Shown in pieces: positions 1 to 5,304 of a DNA stretch of 5,304 nt. Both the position numbers and the translations under genes were made by a program. The DNA is from Candidatus Kapaibacterium sp. (GTDB taxonomy: Bacteria; Bacteroidota; Ignavibacteria; Kapaibacteriales; Kapaibacteriaceae), in contig JAURNF010000026.1 of the NCBI GenBank assembly GCA_030830285.1, positions 1-5,304 of the forward strand, given 5' to 3'. Below the pieces are notes generated by a model. The model searched no databases. It saw nothing but the letters and a program-made list of their open reading frames with translations, and was not told where the DNA came from. How positions within the stretch are numbered: position 1 is the stretch's first letter; every line of letters begins with the position of its first letter.

Positions 1-3000
1 CTATCAGTGGTACTTCCCGCATGACCAAACGTCTGCTCCCGGTGCTCGAAGAACCACGCGCTTCACGAGTCCTGGTGAGTATCTCGTTCAATTGATCACA
101 ACGCGCCTTGGATGTTTCTCTGACACGACCTCGACCATCGTAACGATCGACCAACCCATCAGCATAGTCACGAAGGCAGTGCCTGAGCCAGTCTGTGCAG
201 GGTCTGAAGTTGTTGTATCAGCACGCATTACGGATTCGCTGCGTGTGCGCAGTCTGCGATGGACGATTGCTTCTGGTCGCGCAATCGCTCGGGGCGACAC
301 AACAAGCTCATCTGTTCGGTATCAAGTAACGGAACCAGGTGTTACTGTGTTTCGCGTGCATGTGATTGATACGCTTGGATGTGAGGCGTTCGACACGGTA
401 CGTGTCCGAGTTGATCCCGTTCCAGTTGTTGCGCTGCCAGACACCGTTCGCATATGTCAAGGTAGGGATACTGCCATCACGATCACGAATCTCACACCGC
501 AAGTGCTAACGTATCAGTGGAGTGGACGTGATGAAGTCAGTCGACGCTGCATCGTTGGTGCGCAGGATACGCGCACACTCGGTCTGCGATGCTTGGAGTC
601 GGGGAATCTCGTGTACAACGTGGTCGTTACAAATCAGTTCGGCTGCAAAGCCACAGACTCGGTTGTGGTTGTCTCATTCGACGTGCCGCGCGTGACGATG
701 CCTGCAAATCGTGCGGTGGTTAGTTGTGTGCGAGGAACTATCGCCGAGGTGGTTCTTGGTGATAGCATTAGTGTACAGGGCGGACTTCCGCCATATCGAT
801 ACAGTTGGACAGAGGAGTCGGGGGGAACGAGCTCGATACTTGGGAGTTCTTCGTCGCGCAGCATTCGGGTACGACCTTCGGTGACAACGACCTATGTACT
901 CCGCGTGACTGATAACCGACGTCCGTCGAATTGCACAACGGTGGTGCGTATCACCGTAGAGGTGAGCGACGCGCCAGTGGCCGATGCCGGACCAGATGCG
1001 AATCTGTGCAAGTGCGACACCTCGTCGATCGCCCTCGGGTTCGACTCCGAATGCGGCGTCGCGCCGTTCCGCTATAGTTGGTCGCCAACGAGCGGACTTG
1101 ACAATCCATCGTCAATCACAACTGCACGAACGCGTGCGCGCCCTGAAACAACAACGACATACACCCTTCGGGTAACAGACGCACGTAACGTCGTAGTGCA
1201 GGATACGGTAACTGTATCCGTTGTGCCGTGTCCGACACTCGACATCGAACCAGTTGTCTATCAGTGTGCCGACGACGGCGTGCCACTCCAGCTGGGCGGC
1301 ACAGCGCAGTCACTCAAAGCACGTGTTGAGTGGCAGCCGCGTACATCGTTTGATGATGCCACATCCTACACGCCTCGTGTTCGCATTCCGAATGGTGTTG
1401 ATTCGCTTCGCGTGATTGCCACAGCGCGCACTCCGGAGGGCTGTAGCAGCTCGATTTCTTCGATCATACGTCGAGCAACACCAGTATCGATTGATGCAGA
1501 AGCTACGCCGTCGTGTGTGAACGATACGGTATGTCGAGGCGACTCAGTGCTGCTAAGCGTTGCTATTCGCACAACTGCACCGATAGCGTCCGTGCGCTGG
1601 GAGAACGAACGAGGATGGCAGTCGACCGCTGTATCGCCACGTATCTTGGCTGAGTATGCAAGCGCATACGTTGTGCGGGTTGCGACAGAGCAAGGCTGCA
1701 TTGCGCTAGACACAGTTACTATCTGTGTGGCATCCTCGCCACGGATTGATATTCGCGACACCACGATTTGTGTGGACTCGCCCGGCATTGCTACCATTCA
1801 ACTCCCTGATGTGCGAGCCACATGTGGGATCGAGCCATTCCGTTACGACTGGGAACCCACATCGCAAGTTGTCATGCCGAACATCTCCGAACCCTGGAGA
1901 GTTTTGGTGCGAACGGATACAACGATGAACGTTGTTGTTCGCGTCACAGATGCCAATGGCTCAGGAGTTGCAGTGGCAGATACCATGAGGATAACGCTCG
2001 CACGTGCACCAGACATTGATGCGTTGCCCGACACGGTCCTCTTGTGTGGTGCAGCTGATGTGCGAGACGTACGCGCAGCCGTCCGTGGACAGTGGAGCTC
2101 TAGTAATGTCGTGTGGCGTGTGGGCTCAGATACGATTGCCTCGTATCCACTCGACACAGTGCTCGTAGTGCCGTTGAATAGCTTGCGTTCTCTGCCTCTT
2201 CAAATCTTGCATGTTGAGGTAACAACCGATGGTGCCTGCAAGCGTCTTGATTCAATCGTTGTTGTCAACAATGAGCCGCCTCGAGTAGCAGTCCGGAATC
2301 GTACTGCGGAGTGTCCGTGTGATTCAGTCGAATTGGTAGCTGACATTGCATCGATTGTACCGGTTCGATCAGTCGTATGGCAGGCAGATGATCTTGACCC
2401 TGACTCAACGCGATCGATAGTCATAGATACCGGCCGCGTCTCAGTAAGGGTGCTTCCTCGCCAGCGAACGTTGTACCGTGTGATCGTTACTGATGCGCGC
2501 GGATGTTCGTCGGTTGCCGGCATCACACTTGAGCGTGGCACAGACGCAACCGTGCCACAATTACGCATTGATACGGTCCACGCAACGCCACTGCAAGCTG
2601 ACGTGGTGATTCCAATCTACATGGAAGGGGAACGACGAGGCATTGACTGTGAACAGACAACGGTGCGATGCGACGTATGGTATGACGAGTCACTGTACGA
2701 GCCCTTCCCGCAACTCACAAGTGGCATCATCTCCCGCAATACCGTTGAACTTCGCGACGGAATCCGTCAGCGTCGACTTGAACTGAGGATCTCATATGCG
2801 GGACGTCGGGCGGGAACCGATACGCTCACGGCCATTCGTGGGCGCGCATTGATTGGTGATCCAGGAACAACGTCTGTGTCAATCGACAATGTTCTGTGGG
2901 ATAATGGCTGTGGTGAATTACCAGGTTTAGGACTTGGCGGAACGCTCATGCTCGACTCACTATGTGCGGATACTGATGGTCGTCGAAGGATGCTCGTCTT

Positions 3001-3262
3001 CAATGTTATGCCAACAATGGCTATTGCACCGCATCCCGTAAACGGCGATGCTACCGTGCGTGTGTCATCGTGTGAACCAGGCGAGCATCGACTGGAGATC
3101 ATCGATCTCGATGGTCGAGTGGTGTATAGGTCTACACTTGCTGTTGATGCGAGGGGGCGTGGAATGAAAACATTGTCGTTTGATCTCACGACAGGGGTTT
3201 ACGCCGTAACGCTGCGTTCGAAGGCATGCACGATCACACAACCGATTGTCATTCACAGGTAA
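1..3262 (+). CDS. Multi-repeat Ig/PKD-like surface protein with T9SS type A sorting domain (5' partial)
   Basis: Probable secreted or cell-surface adhesin-like protein; its ligand is unknown. The frame is open from base 2 (TAT CAG TGG, YQW) to the TAA at 3260-3262, giving 1086 visible residues, and the true start and signal peptide lie upstream. The TTG at 92 falls in the middle of a repeat (PGEYLVQ-L-ITTRLGC), so it is not a start. Visible residues 1-844 are one partial and nine full beta-sandwich repeats with recurring Trp in strand C, PG-Y/V-x-V-x-V-T/D and GC-x-x-x-D-T/S-V motifs. Residues 845-990 are a different beta-rich module (VVIPIYM at 868-874, ALIGD at 949-953) that resembles cohesin-like domains; this is tentative. 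Residues 1006-1086 are a T9SS type A C-terminal domain (PHPVNGDATVRV, LEIIDLDGRVVYRS, GVYAVTL). T9SS cargo crosses the outer membrane and the C-terminal domain is normally removed. No enzymatic motif was seen. The next gene starts 4 bases after the stop, implying an operon. Confidence 0.93.
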   Translation, partial: YQWYFPHDQTSAPGARRTTRFTSPGEYLVQLITTRLGCFSDTTSTIVTIDQPISIVTKAVPEPVCAGSEVVVSARITDSLRVRSLRWTIASGRAIARGDTTSSSVRYQVTEPGVTVFRVHVIDTLGCEAFDTVRVRVDPVPVVALPDTVRICQGRDTAITITNLTPQVLTYQWSGRDEVSRRCIVGAQDTRTLGLRCLESGNLVYNVVVTNQFGCKATDSVVVVSFDVPRVTMPANRAVVSCVRGTIAEVVLGDSISVQGGLPPYRYSWTEESGGTSSILGSSSSRSIRVRPSVTTTYVLRVTDNRRPSNCTTVVRITVEVSDAPVADAGPDANLCKCDTSSIALGFDSECGVAPFRYSWSPTSGLDNPSSITTARTRARPETTTTYTLRVTDARNVVVQDTVTVSVVPCPTLDIEPVVYQCADDGVPLQLGGTAQSLKARVEWQPRTSFDDATSYTPRVRIPNGVDSLRVIATARTPEGCSSSISSIIRRATPVSIDAEATPSCVNDTVCRGDSVLLSVAIRTTAPIASVRWENERGWQSTAVSPRILAEYASAYVVRVATEQGCIALDTVTICVASSPRIDIRDTTICVDSPGIATIQLPDVRATCGIEPFRYDWEPTSQVVMPNISEPWRVLVRTDTTMNVVVRVTDANGSGVAVADTMRITLARAPDIDALPDTVLLCGAADVRDVRAAVRGQWSSSNVVWRVGSDTIASYPLDTVLVVPLNSLRSLPLQILHVEVTTDGACKRLDSIVVVNNEPPRVAVRNRTAECPCDSVELVADIASIVPVRSVVWQADDLDPDSTRSIVIDTGRVSVRVLPRQRTLYRVIVTDARGCSSVAGITLERGTDATVPQLRIDTVHATPLQADVVIPIYMEGERRGIDCEQTTVRCDVWYDESLYEPFPQLTSGIISRNTVELRDGIRQRRLELRISYAGRRAGTDTLTAIRGRALIGDPGTTSVSIDNVLWDNGCGELPGLGLGGTLMLDSLCADTDGRRRMLVFNVMPTMAIAPHPVNGDATVRVSSCEPGEHRLEIIDLDGRVVYRSTLAVDARGRGMKTLSFDLTTGVYAVTLRSKACTITQPIVIHR
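2..2533 (+). repeat. Tandem Ig/PKD/SprB-like protein repeats (about 9.5 units)
   Basis: These are divergent protein-level repeats, not near-identical DNA repeats. Unit starts in visible residue numbers are 1 (partial), 50, 139, 228, 324, 409, 492, 577, 667 and 757, ending at 844. A typical unit opens with a P-x-V/I-x-(L/I) strand, has a Cys about 13-16 residues in, a Trp in the middle (YQW, LRW, VEW, VRW, VVW), and a Tyr/Val-rich strand ending in G-C-x-x-x-D-T-V-x-V-x-V. Units starting at 228, 324 and 577 are of the SprB/PKD style, with PPYRYSW, PFRYSW and PFRYDW. The unit at 324 also has the SPTSGLDNPSS and TTTTYTLRVTD signature common in Bacteroidota surface proteins. Such arrays usually act as stalks or adhesive surfaces. 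The strong divergence between units argues for an old array rather than a recent expansion. Boundaries are set by eye and are good to a few residues. Confidence 0.85.
2534..2971 (+). other. Non-repeat beta-rich module before the sorting domain, possibly cohesin-like
   Basis: Visible residues 845-990 do not follow the repeat pattern. They begin LRIDTVHATPLQADVVIPIYM, which resembles the first strands of cohesin-like domains, where a V-x-I-P-I/V strand follows a short lead. They continue with a Tyr/Asp-rich stretch (VWYDESLYEPF) and a late strand set LTAIRGRALIGD...SVSIDNVLW. There are four cysteines, in IDCEQTTVRC, NGCG and SLCAD, which could form two disulfides. The domain identity is inferred from pattern only; it could equally be another Ig-like fold. 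Confidence 0.5.
3017..3259 (+). other. T9SS type A C-terminal sorting domain
   Basis: This is the last 81 residues of the repeat protein. It shows the expected order of conserved blocks: a Pro-rich opening equivalent to the usual PNP-x-x-G (PHPVNGDATVRV), the central strand pair LEIIDLDGRVVYRS (residues 1031-1044), a short polar link, then GVYAVTLRSKACTITQPIVIHR ending at the stop with a basic residue. The type B (gliding-motility) signature, with its FTPNGDG-x-x-D opening, is absent. In the family this domain directs export through the outer-membrane T9SS translocon and is then cleaved by the PorU sortase, usually with attachment to A-type lipopolysaccharide. The Cys at SKAC and at SSCEPG are possible disulfide partners. 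Confidence 0.88.
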
Positions 3263-3269
3263 CTGAATG
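3257..3269 (+). promoter_or_regulatory. Gene junction: weak Shine-Dalgarno-like AGG and start codon of the OmpA-family gene
   Basis: The upstream gene ends with AGG TAA, followed by CTGA and then the ATG at 3267. The only purine-rich element near the start is AGG at 3257-3259, 7 bases before the ATG and inside the last codon of the upstream gene. Weak or absent Shine-Dalgarno sequences are normal in Bacteroidota. With a 4-base gap, no room for a promoter and no terminator, the second gene is probably translated from the same transcript and may be translationally coupled. This start is preferred over the in-frame Met codons at residues 10, 12 and 24 because it gives a complete signal peptide. 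Confidence 0.5.
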
Positions 3270-3329
3270 CAGAATCGATTCAGCATACATGTGATGCTCA
3301 TGATATTGTGTGCGACTACTGTTGTTGCA
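3267..3329 (+). other. Signal peptide of the OmpA-family protein
   Basis: Residues 1-21 have one basic residue near the N terminus (Arg4), a hydrophobic core from about residue 7 to 20, and a Val-Val-Ala end before Gln-Arg. This is a common signal peptidase I site pattern in Bacteroidota. It supports Sec export and the choice of ATG 3267 as start. A lipoprotein signal is unlikely because the residue before Cys15 is Leu rather than Gly, Ala or Ser. Confidence 0.75.
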
Positions 3330-5304
3330 CAACGCATGCAACTTGGAATCGAAGCAACTGGAAGCGTACTGCTCCCGCAATCGACGTTGTCCGAATTGCC
3401 CTCGTTCCCAACGTGCTGTCAGCAGCTCGATCCCACAATAGGGTGGGGTGTGAGTATGCGGGGTGTTGCCATGTATCCCGTCTCGTCATCCGTCCTTCTC
3501 GAAGGTCAATATGGTCTTGCATACGGTCAACTTGGATTGGCACGCACAGAAGCAATAGGGTACGCACTCGACGGCACTGATGACAATGCGCGAGTTGTGC
3601 TCTCACGCACGGAAACGGATCTATCTTTGGTTCTTTTTTCGGTAGAGCCGCGTGTGCTTATCTCGTGGACGCTCGGTGCATCGCGCATGCGAACGCATGT
3701 GGTGGGAGGCGTGGGGGCATACATCCCAGTCGCATCTCGCCTTCGTCAGGCGGAGACACTTCTCGAGCCATCATCGGCAGTGTTTAGCGATACGCGAACA
3801 CAGAAACGTCTCGTTGTAGACACAACATTGCGTGGAATCATCTCATCATGGGGGTCTGCGCAGGTTGGAGTGGGCATGTACTTTCCTGCATCTGATGCAG
3901 TCGATCTGCGCTTGCGACTGCTGGCGGAGTTGCCTCTTACTGCGCTTGCAAGGAATGGCACGAACTCGTTATCTCTTGCAGCCGTGCGACTTGATCTCAT
4001 GGCAGGACTTCGTGACAGGTCGGGTGACGTAGTGCCGTCGCCACCCGTTGTGCCGCTCCCGGTGGAGCTCCCACTCTCGGTGAGTGTGCGTCTCGCTTCG
4101 CCTGTATCGACAATGGAATTATCAGATACAGCGAGTGTTCACATAGATGAACGATACGACGTCGACATCCATGCTCTCCTACCATTTGTCTTCTTTGAGG
4201 TAGGCACGGCGAGCATTCCATCGCGATACGCGATCACGAACACGGACCCACGCACGTTTCACGAACGCGACGTTGTGCATCGAGAGCGGGATCGTGGACA
4301 AGACATGTCTGCGCGTACAATCGCTGTCTATCATCACATACTTGACATCGTTGGACGTCGCATGCGCGATGAGTATCCAGATGCAGTTCTCACTGTTGCC
4401 GGATACGTCGATGATCAAGGTGTAGAGCGGGGCAACACAAAGCTTGCGCGTTCACGGGCTGATGCCGTTGCAACGTATCTCACTGAGAAGTGGGGAGTGT
4501 CCGCCTCGCGAATCAACGTTACGTCAGGTGTGAGGTCACCAACAGCTGCTGTGACAAGCATGGTCGATGCTCAGGACCGTCGCGATGGTTTCGACGAGAA
4601 TCGTCGAGTCGAGCTTTCATCAACAAATACTGCAGTTCTCGACCCAGTAGTTGTTGCCGATACGGTTCGTTCTATCGAACTCCCAGCGATCGTCGCCCGC
4701 ATTGGAGTCGCCGGTGCGAAGGCCGGCGCAGCGTGGAGCGCCACATGGGAAGCAGATGGTGGCAAGGTTGGATTTGTGAAGCAGGGGCTGCTACAGGACG
4801 CGAGTGTAGGCGGATTCGATATGTACGTCAGCAGGCTCGACTCGATCGATGCGCGTGCGAACAACCCAAGGCACCGCGTTCAGCTAGTTCGCTGTGCGGT
4901 TCGGATTGAAGACAGTCTTCGTTCCGCAATTGCGACTGATGAGATCCCTGTCCAATACGACGTTAGGTCGCGTCGACAGTACAGTAGCGATGCTGACAGC
5001 ATTGAGAGTCGTTTCATGCTTACCCAGTTTGAGTACGGCACGGGTCGCATGCTATCTGTGCAGTCCTCGATTATCGAGCGCTTCATCAATCCCGAGATCA
5101 CATCGCGCACGGCGATTACTATCACGGGGTTTACGGATCGTAAGGGCGATGCGCAGCGCAATGCCGAGTTATCGGTGTTGCGCGCACGTGAGGCATCGGC
5201 GAGCATCTTTGGTGGTGCACGACGTGTAATACATGGTGAAGGTGAGGCAGGAGATGCACTCCAGCCACCGTTTACGAACGAGCTGCCTGAGACGCGACTC
5301 TACA
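3267..5304 (+). CDS. OmpA-family outer-membrane protein with probable beta-barrel and two OmpA-like domains (3' partial)
   Basis: Likely an outer-membrane protein that links the membrane to peptidoglycan. The frame is open from ATG 3267 to the window end (679 codons, no stop). Residues 1-21 are a signal peptide (basic Arg4, hydrophobic VMLMILCATTVV, cleavage after VVA before Gln22). Cys15 is not in a lipobox, because Leu precedes it. Residues 23-250 show alternating strands and turns typical of a small beta-barrel (GVSMRGVAMYP, SVLLEGQYGLAYGQLGLA, AQVGVGMYFP, LSLAAVRLDLMAGL), with a Cys-Cys pair at 50-51. A proline-rich linker (257-271) follows, then OmpA-like domain 1 (304-452), an Ig-like spacer (about 468-570, with ATWEADGGKVG and ending IPVQYDVRSRR) and OmpA-like domain 2 (from 583). 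The sequence NELPETRLY at the edge matches the stretch just before the last OmpA strand, so the protein probably ends shortly beyond the window. The gene starts 4 bases after the repeat-protein stop. Barrel topology is inferred; the OmpA domains are clear. Confidence 0.92.
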   Translation, partial: MQNRFSIHVMLMILCATTVVAQRMQLGIEATGSVLLPQSTLSELPSFPTCCQQLDPTIGWGVSMRGVAMYPVSSSVLLEGQYGLAYGQLGLARTEAIGYALDGTDDNARVVLSRTETDLSLVLFSVEPRVLISWTLGASRMRTHVVGGVGAYIPVASRLRQAETLLEPSSAVFSDTRTQKRLVVDTTLRGIISSWGSAQVGVGMYFPASDAVDLRLRLLAELPLTALARNGTNSLSLAAVRLDLMAGLRDRSGDVVPSPPVVPLPVELPLSVSVRLASPVSTMELSDTASVHIDERYDVDIHALLPFVFFEVGTASIPSRYAITNTDPRTFHERDVVHRERDRGQDMSARTIAVYHHILDIVGRRMRDEYPDAVLTVAGYVDDQGVERGNTKLARSRADAVATYLTEKWGVSASRINVTSGVRSPTAAVTSMVDAQDRRDGFDENRRVELSSTNTAVLDPVVVADTVRSIELPAIVARIGVAGAKAGAAWSATWEADGGKVGFVKQGLLQDASVGGFDMYVSRLDSIDARANNPRHRVQLVRCAVRIEDSLRSAIATDEIPVQYDVRSRRQYSSDADSIESRFMLTQFEYGTGRMLSVQSSIIERFINPEITSRTAITITGFTDRKGDAQRNAELSVLRAREASASIFGGARRVIHGEGEAGDALQPPFTNELPETRLY
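4176..4622 (+). other. OmpA-like peptidoglycan-binding domain 1
   Basis: Residues 304-452 of the second protein. The first strand is LLPFVFFEVGTASIP. After an unusually long charged insert (about 322-346) come the helix VYHHILDIVGRRMRDE, the strand LTVAGYVDD, the loop and helix N-x-x-L-A-R-S-R-A-D-A-V, and the closing NRRVEL (445-450). Asp382 and Arg397 align with Asp271 and Arg286 of E. coli OmpA with the same 15-residue spacing. In that family these residues bind the diaminopimelate of peptidoglycan. The usual GYTD is GYVD here. Confidence 0.88.
5013..5304 (+). other. OmpA-like peptidoglycan-binding domain 2 (cut by window end)
   Basis: Residues 583-679. The first strand LTQFEYGTGR is followed by a helix (SVQSSIIERFI), the strand AITITGFTDRKGD, and the helix block NAELSVLRAREAS. 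Asp624 and Arg639 keep the 15-residue spacing of the diaminopimelate-binding Asp/Arg pair, and the TD-x-x-G-x-x-x-x-N-x-x-L-S-x-x-RA consensus is closer to the family norm than in domain 1. The final strand, expected as an R-x-V-x-I block, is missing because the window ends just after NELPETRLY. Confidence 0.88.

Noticed and set aside
1366..1797. 143-codon minus-strand open frame, with others such as 2200-2568 and 2767-3189
   Set aside because: These are antisense to the repeat array. Their Thr/Ser/Arg-rich composition is the usual shadow of this coding strand, and they show no recognisable motifs.
1..3262. DNA-level tandem repeats or a CRISPR-like array
   Set aside because: The periodicity is at protein level only. 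Units are strongly divergent in DNA, with no identical direct repeats or regular spacers seen by eye.
3263..3266. Promoter or terminator between the two genes
   Set aside because: The gap is only 4 bases, and no hairpin followed by a T-run was seen around the junction.
3267..3329. Lipoprotein signal in the OmpA-family protein
   Set aside because: Cys15 is preceded by Met-Ile-Leu rather than a residue set ending in Gly, Ala or Ser, so it does not fit a lipobox. A signal peptidase I site after VVA fits better.
3308..3580. 90-codon plus-strand open frame
   Set aside because: It lies in another frame inside the OmpA-family gene. Its product is rich in Arg, Cys and Trp with no domain pattern, while the +3 frame gives a signal peptide and barrel strands across the same bases.
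4490..4909. 139-codon plus-strand open frame
   Set aside because: It is a shadow frame across the end of OmpA-like domain 1 and the spacer. Its composition is low-quality (Arg/Ser/Cys-rich), and the +3 frame carries the recognisable NRRVEL motif here.

Overview
The window holds two long, co-directional plus-strand genes. Both run off the window, and they are separated by only 4 bases. Almost every base is coding. No RNA gene, mobile element, CRISPR array or terminator was seen. The combination of a giant secreted protein built of tandem Ig/PKD-like repeats, a C-terminal type A sorting domain of the type IX secretion system (T9SS), and a partner with a beta-barrel and OmpA domains points to the Bacteroidota/FCB group. 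The balanced to slightly GC-rich base composition and the style of the OmpA-like protein suggest an Ignavibacteria/Kapabacteria-like lineage rather than an AT-rich flavobacterium. That placement is an inference from domain style, not from a marker gene.

Bases 1-3262 are the 3' end (1086 codons) of a cell-surface or secreted adhesin-like protein. The reading frame is open to the first base, so its start lies upstream; the TTG at 92 is an internal leucine codon. In order it has one partial and nine full Ig/PKD/SprB-type repeats of about 83-96 residues each, a non-repeat beta-rich module that may be cohesin-like, and a T9SS type A sorting domain that ends at the stop codon.

Bases 3267-5304 are the 5' part (679 codons) of an OmpA-family outer-membrane protein with no stop inside the window. 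Its layout is signal peptide, probable beta-barrel, proline-rich linker, a first OmpA-like peptidoglycan-binding domain, an Ig-like spacer, then a second OmpA-like domain cut by the window edge. Both OmpA-like domains keep the Asp/Arg pair that binds diaminopimelate in the family.

The tight spacing suggests co-transcription and perhaps translational coupling. A reasonable working model is a secreted repeat adhesin made together with an outer-membrane protein tethered to peptidoglycan. This would be a functional pairing reminiscent of SprB/SprF in gliding Bacteroidota, but with different protein families. Physical interaction between the two is a hypothesis only.
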